From the NCBI GenBank assembly GCA_900660155.1, contig CABFPE010000030.1, forward strand, positions 288,595 through 352,594: a stretch of 64,000 nucleotides of DNA, given 5' to 3'. Position 1 is the stretch's first letter. The number at the start of each line of letters is the position of its first letter. The stretch comes from Hofstenia miamia (lineage: Eukaryota; Xenacoelomorpha; Acoela; Hofsteniidae). This document shows, in pieces, positions 25,195 to 37,907 of this stretch. The position numbers and the translations under genes are program-made. A model generated the notes under the pieces. It was not told where the DNA came from, did no database searches, and was given only the letters and a program-made list of their open reading frames with translations.

Positions 25195-26644
25195 CAATTT
25201 CTAAACATAATAATATATCAAATTAAAATTCTAAAAAACAAATATTCGCATATATTTACATTTAGAAACAAGTAGAATATATGGTATTTCCAAAAACAAT
25301 TGTAAACCACAAATGTTACATATATTTTAACAGTGATCACCAGTTCTAATCATAAGTGTTTCGTAAAATCTTTTCTGTATGGTGTTCAAAAAGTTCAAAA
25401 AGTGTTATTAAAAACCTGATGAAAAGAATGCTCAAATACAACTACAAATAATCTGAATCTAAATAAAATATTTTATAGTTAGCTCATTGCCAAAAGGATA
25501 AAGCTTTCACTCAAGTCTCAATCTGCTATTTATAATGATCAATGCCAACAAGGATGAAAAACAACCATACACGATTGGTATATTTTGTTAGAGTGACACC
25601 CATCTTAATCAAAACAAAACCAGTATCTTAGCATTTACAATTCTACTTAAAAGTAACATTGGCCAGACCGCAGAGCAGTAATATGACGCAACAAATTCTA
25701 AATTTAACGCAGTTCTATACGGAAATAGACGTGAATAACCCCATTAATAAAACACTAATTAATCAAACAGATATAACCATATAATATATAAACGGTATTT
25801 ATAAGGAATCAGGTGAACAACCCTTTTCAACATACTAAGATGTACAGAAATATTTTTTGTAGATTAAATAAATGGTGCCTATTTAGTTGGTACCAAAATA
25901 TAATGAGGTAAGCACAATTGCTACAATTGAAAACATCAAAGACAAACTGTTGAGAAATCACCCTAAACAGACTATATTTCCCTTAATTCTAGAAAAACGC
26001 ATGTTGATAAAGCTGTCAATACGGTGGAACATTTTTATATTGAGTTTGATAAAGCGGAGCATAAAAGCATTAGGTCACTACCTGTTAAATAGAAAAGGTT
26101 TTGATAAAGCACGAAAAGATTTTGTTAAATAAATTATGTGAAATGAGGTTGTGAACATGATTTCAAATTTCAACAAAAGCGCAACGGTTTAGGTGCCTAT
26201 ACCGGTTAAGGAAAGTACTGTCAATAGCTAAAACATTGCAATTGCTAATTCAGAAAAATCAATTTATGCTTCGATGGAAACCTAGAGGAAATATATTAAA
26301 CTGAAACATGACGATATTGCTATTAAAATGTAAACACTTTTTTTCTGCTTCAGTTGCTACAAATTGTCTACAAAACAACAAAGAGATTCATTTCAGTCGC
26401 CTTAAACCAAAACTACAGTTGTGAATGAACGCTGTACGGGAGCCTCTTTTGAACGGTTGTTAAAAACAATTTGCGCTTTGGTTAACGTCAGAACCATTAT
26501 TGGTGAAAATCCCATTTTATTTCCTTAGTCATCGGCACCAAAGCCTAAATTTTCTCGCATCAGACTACATCTGGGTTTCAAAAGTGTTATCTTGTCTGAA
26601 GGTGTTGAATATTACTAATAAACGGAACAATGAGAATCCGATAT
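25195..26644. other. KRTCAP2 upstream region
   Basis: Holds the KRTCAP2 promoter by position. No TATA box or other element could be assigned and no other gene is seen. Confidence 0.45.
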
Positions 26645-26653
26645 CTTGAAATT

Positions 26654-27391
26654 GGATCAATTTAACTTTAGGTCTTTTTTTGAAAAAAAATTTTCTGAAC
26701 AAAATAACTTTTCCTGGGGTAATTTTTACCGCTGAATTCACTGACATCCTCAGAATTTCGAAAAAAGCAATATTTAAAAAGTTACGATTAATTTCTTACT
26801 TTTACGAATAAACAGTATATATATTTCTAACAAAATAAATCAAAACAAAAACTCTATAACACTACAAAAATTGTGAAATTAAAATAAAACAAGGACAAAA
26901 TACAAAAAGCAATAAATGAAAAAATAAAGTAGTTTATGTGAATGTATAAACGCGTGAAATGCATTCAACAAATGAGAAGAATTTGTCGAAATTCTTAAAT
27001 TCCCGGTCCCAAACGTATCGCTGCAGATGTGAATCAAAATTTTCACGTGATGTTCCACGCATGCGCTTTATTGTAGATTTCCTTAATGACCAGGTGCCTT
27101 CTATCGTATTCGTGTGTATATTTCGATTAATCGCATGTTGAAACAAAGTAATGACAAAATTGTCTTTATTTAATAAATATTTAATTTATCTGAATGTCTT
27201 AGGAGTGAGTTATTGCATAGTTTTGCCAATATTATGTGTTTATTCGTAAAAGTAAGAAATTAATCGTAACTTTTTAAATATTGCTTTTTTCGAAAATCTG
27301 ATGTCAGTAAATTCAGCGGTAAAAATTACCCCAGGAAAAGTTATTTTGTTCAGAATTTTTTTTAAAAAAAGACCTAAAGTTAAATTGATCC
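26654..27391 (-). mobile_element. Merlin DNA transposon, internally deleted
   Basis: A 738-base element with a perfect 9-bp target duplication CTTGAAATT (26645-26653 and 27392-27400) and long near-identical terminal inverted repeats (26654-26814 and 27237-27391) starting GGATCAATTT. Between them, on the minus strand, is the C-terminal part of an IS1595/ISXO2-like transposase (about 26934-27170): IHTNTIEGTW and DSHLQRYVWDREF are the family signatures around the last catalytic residue. Merlin elements have 8-9 bp duplications and this transposase. The N-terminal two thirds of the enzyme is absent, so it could only move with help from a full copy. Confidence 0.9.
26934..27146 (-). pseudogene. 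Merlin transposase C-terminal remnant
   Basis: Seventy open codons with HTNTIEGTW (catalytic Glu region of the DDE fold), a basic stretch and SHLQRYVWDREFKNFDKFFSF, matching the tail of ISXO2-like transposases. The frame stays open a little upstream of the first Met. The first aspartates of the triad are not present anywhere in the element. Confidence 0.8.
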
Positions 27392-27838
27392 CTTGAAATT
27401 TTATTAACGAACATTAGTTTTATATATAAAAGGATAGCAAGCTAACAAGATATATTATCTACTCTGTAAATAAATACTTTAAAATAAATCAAAGAACATT
27501 TTTAATAAGCTGCAAAAAATTCAATTGACCCAAAGCAAAAACTCAATTGATAACAGACATTAGTCTACTGTTTTATTTGTTTCAATGATTGCGAAAGTAT
27601 CATACGAAATTGTTAAATGACTATAGCATACGTGTTATAAAGTTAAAGACTTTAGGTAGTTAGTCGATATGATTATTTTGTCCAAAACCAGAAACATAAA
27701 AGTATAATGACAAAATTCAGCTTCCTTTGAAGATTCTTAACAAATTAAATGCTATTTTTTCAGTAATTTTATTTCTAATATTATAGTGTCATTCATTGAA
27801 TATCATGCTTTTTTAAAAAAGAATTGCTTTATTTGGAC

Positions 27839-28165
27839 TAGGGTTTTGAAAGTTAACAACTCAAACTCAAATGAGCTTGCAAACTCAATTGGAAAAACTC
27901 AGAAGAAAAATCATCAATATTTAAATTCGAAATTAATCAAAAACCCATAAGAATTGAAATATTTTAAATTTTAGTTTCTTTATTAGTTACAAATAATTTT
28001 TTAACACATCTCAGAATAATTGTAAAATAAACTTTATATTATTCTAAGAAATCTAGAATTAGAAAAAACTGAATCAAACTCAAAATTTTCTTCAAAAAGA
28101 TGTTTGAACAAAAACTTAAAAAGGAAAACTTGATCTTGGACCAAGTAACTCAACTGTAGAGACTA
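27839..28165 (-). mobile_element. hAT-type MITE, truncated copy
   Basis: Starts CTAGGGTTTTGA and runs colinearly with the reverse complement of the complete element at 44585-44933, sharing AGCTTGC, TTGGAAAAACT and GAAGAAAAATCATCAA. The far end fades after GTAACTCAA, so it is incomplete. It sits at the left edge of the CpG-poor block. Confidence 0.65.
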
Positions 28166-30117
28166 ATATGAAATGTTAATATCAGGGAACTCAAGTACTC
28201 TATTTTCTTTAAATTGAAATTTGACATTATTTCTAAGATTGAAATTGAGATTGATTCAATCTGTAGGTTAAAAGAATGAGATTGAGATTGACTCTCATTT
28301 CATTATATGTTTTAAACAAAACTGTGGAAATTTTATTTGAATTTCAAACTGTAAGCAATGTGCGGGTAAAATAAATTTGAATAATCAAATGTTGAATATC
28401 TTAGAATGTGCTTAGCTTAACTATGGAAGTTGGTACATTCAAATGCTAATCTTTCTCACTAAAAGCCAATACTAGTAAATAAAGGGACACACATTTCTTG
28501 CATAGAAATGGACTTAAGCGCTTTGATTGATGTTTTGAAATTGTGATTACTTTAAAATTCTTTTTATTGTACTGAAAGATATTTTTCTTAGTGCTAATGG
28601 TCAATATTTGAAGTAAATTAACTAATTCCCACCATTTAATATCCATTTATTCATAAGAAAGAATAAAATGTTTGTGAAGCCACTTTATAATTTTGTTGTC
28701 TGCCATTGGAAAAGCAAGCTATTCCTATCAATGGAAAAAGCAAGCTCATTAGTATTTTAATAATTTCAAGAAGAATGTGATGGTAATTTAGCAGTATTCA
28801 TTAATTTTTTAAATCTATTGAAACTTAAAGTAGAGCAATTGTGATTATGTCTGTTGCCCAAAGATTAGTCTATGAATTGCAATTAAGTTAATTCCTAAAT
28901 CACTGTTTCAAGAATAAATTTGAATCAGCAAAGTAAATCTGATTTATTCAAAATAGCAAGTTCTAATAAGTTAAAGCTGAGGAATATGAACAGAAATACT
29001 AATTGCAACATGCAGCTACTAATCAGGATTCTGAAAATAGGCAATTTACAGTGACTAATTCAGCTACATTTATTTGCTCTTAGCAAGTTAGATTAAACAT
29101 ACCACCTCACTGAGCTGCTTGTTTTATTTTATTACTTGTTACCTAATTAATTACTACAATGGTAATAATAAATTTGGTTCAGGTGATAAATCACTAGTGA
29201 AAAGCTTCCTCAATTGTTTTCACAGTAAATTATGTATATGTGTACTGTTAGTTAAAAAAACGTGGGTTTGTGATTTCACATGACAATTACATAGTGATTA
29301 AGTCATGCCTGTTTATTTGCACAATGCATGATGATTACATGCTATTGTTACATCACCTCAAGCATTACTACATTTTATTTTCATTTATTATTTTCAATGT
29401 TTTTGCATGTATAAATGAGTTAATTTGTATCAATCAAAACTAATCTGTAAGCATTTTGGTGAAACAGGGTGGACAATCTGAAATTTATTCTGTTAAGACA
29501 GAAATTCAGATGTGTAACACCAGTTCTGGTGATGTCATAAAATCCAGGTTAGTATCCATTTAAAATTTTAAAACAAATGAATCAGGATTGTGCATTCTAA
29601 GCTCAATCACCTAAAATTTACTAAATCAATTGGGAGTAGAGAATTCTGTAGATTATAGAGAAAAGTCAAGTTACTCCACACCCTTAATAAATTCAATCTT
29701 AACATTAACTTAAACCACTTATTGTTCCTCTTAATTGAAAATACTTTTGATTGCAAAAAACTTTGCTAAAGCACATTCCCAAAGCATTTTTGATATTGTA
29801 CCATATATCTTTAATTAATTATTTTGTAGAAACTCTTTATAGTTTCTCTTGTTCCTTGTTAATTTGGGGTACTTGTAAATGGTGCATACAACTTTTTTAT
29901 GCACACAACTCTTAACATGCCTAAAATTGCCATTTCTAGTGTAGAATCATGGGGGAGCTCTGACTACTACAGCAGTAAAAGGGAACTCAATTGATAAGCA
30001 GAAGGTTGCAAAAGGCTACCATTGTAGAGAGTGACCCACATTCCAACAGAAAAACAGAACATTGATAGTTTGCCAGTTCAATAAAGAAACAGAAAAATTC
30101 AACCAAGGATTATCAAC
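28166..30117. other. CpG-poor AT-rich DNA without genes
   Basis: Only about three CpG in nearly 2 kb, no open frames of note and no recognisable repeat. Confidence 0.6.
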
Positions 30118-31528
30118 ACTATTGATCCACATGAGGTTGCCTGCAGCTTGGAATAAGATAAGGACTCAAGGGTCTAGTTGGGCAATCTTCTCATGGATCT
30201 TCTTGAGTTGGGTGGCTAAGTGTTGGCCCTGAAAAATATCTTTAATCATGAGCTTTCTGTCAATAAAGACAAGTTCAGGATTACCACCAGTAAGTAATGT
30301 GTTATGGAATTCCTTATATTCTGTGGTCTGCATGGCCTTGTTGACTTTGGCCAATGTAGGAACATAATTAATTTTCTCTGAAAGGTGGGTGGACACCTTT
30401 TTGCGACCCTTTCAGATCCTCAAAGAAGGCAGAATAAGTAGTGTCATCAGGCATGGTGGCAGGATACAGAATAGGTTGTTCTTCTCTGAGTTGGCTTTGA
30501 CCAGGGCTGAACTCAACTTTCTTAATGAGTGTGGCAGTTCCAATTGTCACAGGGTAGTTTATCTTTGCTGCCTTAGTTGTATCCCAAAAGGTGTTCTGGA
30601 GGCCATGACTTCTTAACTTGTCAACTAGTGAGGAGGAGATGTAGACATGAGTTGTTGTGCATTCTACAACATCCAGGGCTAGTTGGTGCCCCAGCAATAG
30701 TAGAAGCATGAGCTCTTATTTAGAAAACACTTTGGTTAGACACCACTTCATTAAACCAAGGATGTTGTTGTCTCTGTTCATTTCAATAATCTGCTCCACA
30801 AAAGCTAGCTTTACTGTGAACTCCTCAATGGTTAGAATTCATTCATTGTCAGTGATTGACCAGGCAGGAGTGGGCCTGAAACTGTGTGAAATCTGTGTCT
30901 GAACACTTTTCCAAATTAACAGCCTCAATTAATGCCTTAGGTGCTGGAGAGACTTCAATAGCAAATGTGGTGAGTAGTTCGTCCTCTCAATAGAATTGTT
31001 CCAGTGAGTGCATGGTCTGCTCTAAGACTAGTAAGGGGATAATTTCACAATCCTTCATAGCATGTTGCTGGGTCTCAATGACTTTGCTGTATCCACATTT
31101 TGGGTAGTTTAAGTCCTCAATCTTGAAAATGATCTCAGTTTTTGTGGGGATGTTATAGTGTTGTACCAGCTCCAAAAACTGTTGAGTAGATCCTGGTTCT
31201 CTCTTCATAAGGTACACAACAGACAATACTCAGAGTTAAAGAGTGGGAACTTCATGTTGGTGATAGGTCCCCAGATGTTTTTTCTGAGGGTATCTGAAAA
31301 AATACTGATGTCTGAGAAAACAATTACCAATTTGTTAACAAACATCTGTGAAGACAGATGTCCCAACAGGCTACCAATTAACCAAGCATAATACTGCTCA
31401 AACCTTTCCATTGCATTTTTTATCTTTCCTGGTGAAGCAGGGAGGGAGCAGGAATGCAGAAACCAATTCTTGACCTTCCAGGCAACTGGGCAAATTGCTA
31501 TCCCATGCATGCAATATTTGGCAAGTTG

Positions 31529-31774
31529 AGTAGTAGAAGACGAGTCCATTTTGTTACACTTTTTTCTGATTGGTCGAGAGGTGGNTCAGTAAAACACCCC
31601 CCGCCAATATCCACGGCGTCTCAGGTCAAAGGCCACCCCTCTCGACCAATCACAAAAAAGTGTAACCTCCTTCCCTCCACCTCTCGACCAATCAGAAAAA
31701 AGTGTAACCTCCTTCTACCCACCTCTCGACCAATCAGAAAAAAGTGTAACAAAATGGACTCGTCTTCTACTACT
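31529..31774. mobile_element. MITE with 56-bp inverted ends and 6-bp target duplication
   Basis: A 246-base element bounded by AAGTTG on both sides (31523-31528 and 31775-31780). Ends are perfect inverted repeats of about 56 bases beginning AGTAGTAGAAGACGAG. The right half contains a 42-bp unit (CCTCTCGACCAATCA...) in three tandem copies, the last being part of the right terminus. A single N lies at 31585 at the inner edge of the left arm. The paralogous plus-strand element lacks it at the matching position, giving an empty site. The superfamily is not assignable from the ends alone. Confidence 0.9.
31628..31769. repeat. Tandem 42-bp repeat inside the MITE
   Basis: Units start CCTCTCGACCAATCA and differ at a few bases; CpG-rich compared with all surrounding DNA. 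Confidence 0.85.
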
Positions 31775-32349
31775 AAGTTGTTTGTGGGTAGGCTTGTCTA
31801 GAGGCAGTTGTAAGTCTGGATTATAGGTGAGCAAGATAGAGAACACCCAAATAGCTCCTCTTAATTGAATAGCCAGAGCAAATCATTCTGAAAACAGCTT
31901 GTCAGCTAAATTATGCCAGTCCTGCATATCATGAGACAAATGTAGTTCCATCAGCATATGTTCAACTGATTGAGAGTATTTTGAGTTCAGGCTTGTGATC
32001 TTGATTGTGTGTCAGGGTTACACTCAGATTTTAATGTAGCCCAAATCTCATTGATTTCTTTTAAGGTGGTGGTGCTCTGTGAGAATGTGAAACTAACATG
32101 AAGGTCTGTGACAGAAACCAGACTGGGAAGATTAATGTTGATAGATTCTAATGTCTGTGCCTGCACTGTTGCATTGATGATAAACTGTGTATCAACAGCC
32201 AAGTGGTGGTTTGGGATTTTCTTATTCTTCATCAAGTCAGTATAGATTAACTTAGTGACTGAAATAACATTTGTATGGTACATACTGATTGGTTGGTATG
32301 CACTATTGTATAGGATAGTGAAATTCTCCATGTGAAAGTGGAGGCTTTC

Positions 32350-34345
32350 CACAGCTTTGGAAATAAACAATAAACAATAAACATTTAATATGCACAAACT
32401 AAACACAAGTTGTGCAAAAACTAAACAAAAATTATACATAAAAAATTTTAAAATAAGAGAATAATAATAAATTGTTTACACAGCAATATATAAAGGAAAT
32501 GAGAAATTTTCTTTAAAAACTATAATGAATTGTTGCAATTGTAATAAGTGCTTTTAGAAAAATTCAGTTTACAGTTTGATCATCTGTTTAAGTAAGCATG
32601 ATTTGATTAGAAATTTGTTAACACACAAACAATAAAGGTTTTTCTAAATGCTTTGGTTTTAACAATAGGAGCTAAATATTTCTTGGTTGATCTAGTAGTT
32701 GTTTTTGGCTTTTAATGTTGCATAATTATATTATAAAGAGGATGATTATGGTTCTTTTCATTTTGAGATAACATCTTCTGATCTTCAATTTTTAATAGAT
32801 GTTAAATTTCACATTTGTATATTTTTTCTTGTAGCAGTTTAATAAATAATGATTTAGTTTTGACAATACAACAGAATCAGAACCATAAACTGCTAGACAA
32901 TATCAGATTCAACTAATTGCCAATGCTTCAAATACATGGTGTCCTTCTTTTATGTTAACATTCTTAGTAATAAGGTCTTTAAATATAAATTTTAATCTTC
33001 TTAGTTGCTTTAACAAATATTCACCATGTACACTAAATCTCATATCTGATTGAAAATATATCCTGAGAATCTTCTGATCTTGTTTTTGTTTGTATATTGA
33101 ATCATAGTTACAATTGCAGCTGTTCTTAATNNNNNNNNNNNNNNNNNNNNNNNNNNNNNNNNNNNNNNNNNNNNNNNNNNNNNNNNNNNNNNNNNNNNNN
33201 NNNNNNNNNNNNNNNNNNNNNNNNNNNNNNNNNNNNNNNNNNNNNNNNNNNNNNNNNNNNNNNNNNNNNNNNNNNNNNNNNNNNNNNNNNNNNNNNNNNN
33301 NNNNNNNNNNNNNNNNNNNNNNNNNNNNNNNNNNNNNNNNNNNNNNNNNNNNNNNNNNNNNNNNNNNNNNNNNNNNNNNNNNNNNNNNNNNNNNNNNNNN
33401 NNNNNNNNNNNNNNNNNNNNNNNNNNNNNNNNNNNNNNNNNNNNNNNNNNNNNNNNNNNNNNNNNNNNNNNNNNNNNNNNNNNNNNNNNNNNNNNNNNNN
33501 NNNNNNNNNNNNNNNNNNNNNNNNNNNNNNNNNNNNNNNNNNNNNNNNNNNNNNNNNNNNNNNNNNNNNNNNNNNNNNNNNNNNNNNNNNNNNNNNNNNN
33601 NNNNNNNNNNNNNNNNNNNNNNNNNNNNNNNNNNNNNNNNNNNNNNNNNNNNNNNNNNNNNNNNNNNNNNNNNNNNNNNNNNNNNNNNNNNNNNNNNNNN
33701 NNNNNNNNNNNNNNNNNNNNNNNNNNNNNNNNNNNNNNNNNNNNNNNNNNNNNNNNNNNNNNNNNNNNNNNNNNNNNNNNNNNNNNNNNNNNNNNNNNNN
33801 NNNNNNNNNNNNNNNNNNNNNNNNNNNNNNNNNNNNNNNNNNNNNNNNNNNNNNNNNNNNNNNNNNNNNNNNNNNNNNNNNNNNNNNNNNNNNNNNNNNN
33901 NNNNNNNNNNNNNNNNNNNNNNNNNNNNNNNNNNNNNNNNNNNNNNNNNNNNNNNNNNNNNNNNNNNNNNNNNNNNNNNNNNNNNNNNNNNNNNNNNNNN
34001 NNNNNNNNNNNNNNNNNNNNNNNNNNNNNNNNNNNNNNNNNNNNNNNNNNNNNNNNNNNNNNNNNNNNNNNNNNNNNNNNNNNNNNNNNNNNNNNNNNNN
34101 NNNNNNNNNNNNNNNNNNNNNNNNNNNNNNTTTATTGATAAATTAAACTTTGAAAACCATTCATTGATATTTTCTAATTCGTTGTGAAATGCATTCTTCT
34201 CTTCAAAATTTGGTCTTGATTTACAAGGGCACCCAACAGTAGCATCATCAGAATATTTTAGTAAAATTGCTGATTGATTTATTTTCTTTAATGAGTCACT
34301 GGCAATATTGTATATATTGGGACCACCATCAGTGCCTGGTATTCC
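32350..34345 (-). mobile_element. 5'-truncated CR1/Jockey-like LINE with assembly gap
   Basis: Minus strand. The left (5') part reads a box-B-like GIPGTDGGP, LLKYSDDATVG (RT catalytic box with Ser for Ala) and INEWFSKFNLSI; after the gap come ILRIYFQSDMRFSVH, the thumb region, and a C-terminal block VYGSDSVVLSKLN..LLNCYKKKYTNVKF. The 3' end is a short TTTATTG repeat, after which the host element's frame resumes. It entered the extra ORF of the minus-strand Gypsy fossil. One stop-containing stretch is visible near 32900. The middle 1000 bases are N. Confidence 0.8.
33131..34130. other. Assembly gap (1000 N)
   Basis: Exactly 1000 N, a nominal-size scaffold gap lying inside the LINE. Any frame across it is meaningless. 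Confidence 1.
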
Positions 34346-36710
34346 TCTCTCAGAAACATGACTAGACAAATATTTTCAACCTTAGCAAGTTGGTAGACTA
34401 TCTCAAGTTGCTCCATTATCTGGGGTCAAATTACTTCACCAACACATAGAAAGTAGACAAGGAGTAAATTATTGAAATCAATGTTGACACATTCAAATTT
34501 CTGGATTGATTTCCAATTGTTGATGAATTGGCATAAGTGTGTCAGGTTGAAATCTTCACCAAATATTGTGTGGACCATGCTCCTCCAATATTGATGTGTA
34601 AGTCCTCTGTGCATCTTTGAATCATAGCAGATTATTGCATTTATTTTTGAACTCCTCTCTGCATCAATAATGAATGGTATGATATCTACTGAACAAGTGA
34701 GAATCTTGGCATTAAAGGTCTACCTTAGATTATTTTGTGTCGTCAACATGAGTTACTGCCTTCCTGGTAGCAATAAAATACTGCTGAAGCACCTCATCTC
34801 CAACTTTAGAAAATTTTTTTCTTCTTTCTTTGTTCCTCTTTGATTGGATACTAGTGGATGACAGGCCAGGACCAGAGGGGTTTCAAGTCACCATGAGGTG
34901 GTTGGGTTTTTACAATCTCTAAATTAGTAAAGGGCACATGAGCTAAATGCTCCTCTCACTCCTTACATAGTTGCTCAAGGTCTACTACTGTGAAGAGTGT
35001 TGGCTCCTCACATAGTTGCTAGTGCTGTGTCCAGCATCCTCATCATGTTGTCTCCCTCTCTTAGTGGTGCTGCTCTCCTTGCTCGTCATGGTGAATGGTC
35101 TTGTCATGTCTCATCAACTCTGGGGTTGAGTTGCCTGTGCACTTGTCTCTGGGCCAGTAGTTGATTTTCATGATGTTTCATCTACTGAGGCTTGGTTACT
35201 AAACATAGAGATATGATTAAGGTCCAAATCTTGGGTATTTAAATGATCTAAGTAGGGTCTCTCTCTTGCCCTACATTTAGGTAAAACATGAGTAGTGGTA
35301 GTGTCACTACTACTAATTGCATTACTATCAAAATTGACTTCAGTGAGGTCATCCTCCTCATATTCAGTTAAATTATTATAAGTCTCATATTCATTTATAC
35401 CATCATTGACTAGTGTAAATTGCTATTATTGTCAATGACTACATTTTCAATGTCATATACAGCTCTTTTGAGTCTTTGGAAATGGGTAATTTTCCCATTA
35501 CTCAGTAAACAGTTATGGTGGTTGAGCACCTTAACAACAGTGAAGGGCTCTTGCCAATTCATGGCAAGCTTTTATACCTGGTTTGTACCAGTAACTTGGT
35601 GAGGAAAATAGGCAAAGACTTTGTTGCCTTGTTTGTGAGGTTTGCCATATAGTTTGTGATTAAAATTACACTTCTGGCATATAACACATTGATTAGTGTT
35701 GTAGCAGATGGTGAGGTGAACTTCTTGCAGCTCATGCAACATGTGGTTAACATAATTCTCTAAGGTGGGCTCATGGTTCCTAGGATACATTATTGATAAA
35801 GGCATACTCACCTTGTCTCCAAACATAGCCTTATTGGGGCTCACCTTTGTAGTAGTGAACAGCTGTATTATAGAAGTACTCTACTGCCTCTACCACTCAT
35901 TTCCAATTTCTCCCAGCAGCTCTGGAGAGAGTAACCCAAATTAATTTGATAACAGTGCAGTTTAGTTGCTCCACAACACCATTTGACTGTGGGTGGCATA
36001 CAGTTCTTTAGTAAGTGCTTCCATTAACTGATTGTCAAATTGGGGGCCCAATCTATAGGCCCAAGCTTGGGTACCACTCCTTTACTATCTTCTCTCCAAC
36101 AACTTCAGCAGTGGTACTATCCAGATGGATTAATTGGGTGTATTTAGTGAAATGATCAATAAGCACAAGCAGATGCTGATATCCCTTCACATTGCAGGAC
36201 AACTTCTCAAGATCCATATGGACAACTTTGTAGTCCTTTCTGCTACACAACTCTGCAGTTCAGCTCTCTGCTCTGGGAAGTGCTCAGTTCCTTGTAATAA
36301 GAAGGTCTCACACTTATCTTTGACACCTAGAACTGTGGTGTGGATGCTGATTGTAATGTAGTGTGCATTAAACTTAGGGTTTGCATAATGCCTAAGTAGC
36401 CTCATTTGTGGATCTTCCTGACCAAATCTTGATGGAAATACTCTGGGATGGCCAGGCAGTTGTTCTGGTTTCTAGTGTACAGTAAGCCCTTTTCATTCGG
36501 CTTCCAGTTGTACCTCCTGAAGTATCTATTTGCAACAGGACTAAGAGGGTAGTTGGAGTTCTTTTATCTCTTCATAATTTCTGAAAGTACCTTGTCATGC
36601 TGTTGATGTGTCATAATCTCTTCTTCAGTTATTTCCTCCTTTATGAGGATTGGTAAGATGGCTTTGCCATGGTGGTCAGCACTAATCTCTAGTGTAGCAT
36701 TGGTGGTAGT

Positions 36711-36883
36711 TGTTACTATTTATCAGCCAGACCTCGTGCTTTTCTTGTTAGTGACTGGCAGTTGTAATATTTGTAAATATTGTAAATAACCTTGTATATA
36801 AAGACCAAAGCATTTTGTAAATAGAAGTAGTTTGAACTGTATTCTCTTTGTGTTTGCTAGAATCACACCCCAGTGATTCTACA
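36711..36883 (+). mobile_element. LTR-like short insert (solo LTR?)
   Basis: Lies between the RNase H and integrase regions of the minus-strand fossil. It runs TGTTACT... to ...TTCTACA, contains TATATAAAG at about 36795, and its edges carry CTAGTGTAG (36690-36698) and its complement CTACACTAG (36879-36887). Ends of TG..CA form fit a small solo LTR. No clear target duplication, so the call is weak. Confidence 0.3.
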
Positions 36884-37420
36884 CTAGGAGGAGTTTGTAC
36901 TCATTCATTGGTATGAAGCCAAAATGGAACTTCTCACTAGGAGGCTTTTGTAGATCTGTTCATAATTAGGGAGAGAGGTCCAGTAGTCCATGTTAGGATG
37001 GAGTCTCCCAGAGCAGTGCTAGATGGTAAAAGAAAAATAATTTAGGTACTTGATCCATCATGCCACTATGTTGCATTTGTCTCCAGAGAACTTCTTTAGC
37101 CATGTGAGAGCAGAGTTGTCAGTTCACACAATGAAATTGTGTCCAAGAATAAAATAGCAGAATTTTTTTAAGCTCTCTACTAATGCTAGCATTTTGGACT
37201 TAGTGGCACCATAGTTCTGTTCAGCATTCTGTAATTTCCAGCAAAAATATTCCACAGGGCTTTCAACACCCTTGATTACCTGGCTTAACATGCCACTGTT
37301 GGCAACTGAACTGGCATTGCAGTTGACAATAAACTCTAAAGAATTGTTGGGAGTATTCAGACTAAGGATCTTTCTGAGTTCTGACTTAACAGTGTTGAGC
37401 TCCACCTGCTTAGCTGATAA

Positions 37421-37907
37421 TGTAGAGTCACTCAGGGCCCTTTATTTTATTTTACTGGCACTCTCTTTAATTAATTTGGTGCTATTCCAATTATTAATTT
37501 ATTGATTTTTATTGATTTTTAGTATTTTGAACTTAGGTTTTGAATTTGTTATAATTGTCCTCTCAATTAAAGTGTACATGTAAATTGCTCATTTAATTTG
37601 CAAGGGAAATAAGTGAATTTTGTAAATGGTAAATATTTACGTTTTTCTCTGTATAAAAATAGGGAACTCATTGTTGCAATTGTCAAATAAATTTTGTTCT
37701 CATTGGATAACATTTGCTTCTCTACTTACTTTATATTACTAACCCTTTTTAGCATCGTTATTAATATGATAAGTATTTTCTTGTAAGATCCAGCAATAAT
37801 GTGGGAGGAACTCCACTGTGCCTGGGGCAATAACTCGCTCCTTAACAGATGTGAGCCCATAATGTTGTAGACTTAAGGCCATGCATAGGTATAGGAAATA
37901 AAAGAAC
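37421..37907 (+). repeat. 5' LTR of the plus-strand element
   Basis: Begins TGTAGAGTCACTCAGGGCC and aligns with 41439-41910 throughout, including AATAAATTTTGTTCTCA and GATGTGAGCCCATA. The outer 3' limit is set by where similarity ends; a clean CA terminus was not seen. Confidence 0.8.

Larger units (their letters stand above)
30118..37420 (-). mobile_element. Ty3/Gypsy-like retroelement fossil (pol part plus extra ORF region)
   Basis: Reading down the minus strand: RNase H region (about 37400-37120, FIVNCNASS...GMLSQ and QNYGATKSKMLALVESLK), integrase core (about 36260-35870, VHMDLEKL, LVLIDHFTKYTQLIHL), integrase C-terminal module (about 35560-35450), an acidic tail, then a long extra coding region (about 35280-30120) homologous to the body of the plus-strand element at 37.4-41.9 kb. 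The order RNase H then integrase supports Ty3/Gypsy. No RT, gag or LTR of its own is visible. It is broken in many places and interrupted by a LINE (about 32350-34345) and a MITE (31529-31774), so it is old. Its high-coordinate end abuts the plus element's LTR. Confidence 0.8.

Noticed and set aside
32909-34369. Long frame spanning the N gap
   Set aside because: Most of it is N; only the flanking LINE-derived parts mean anything.
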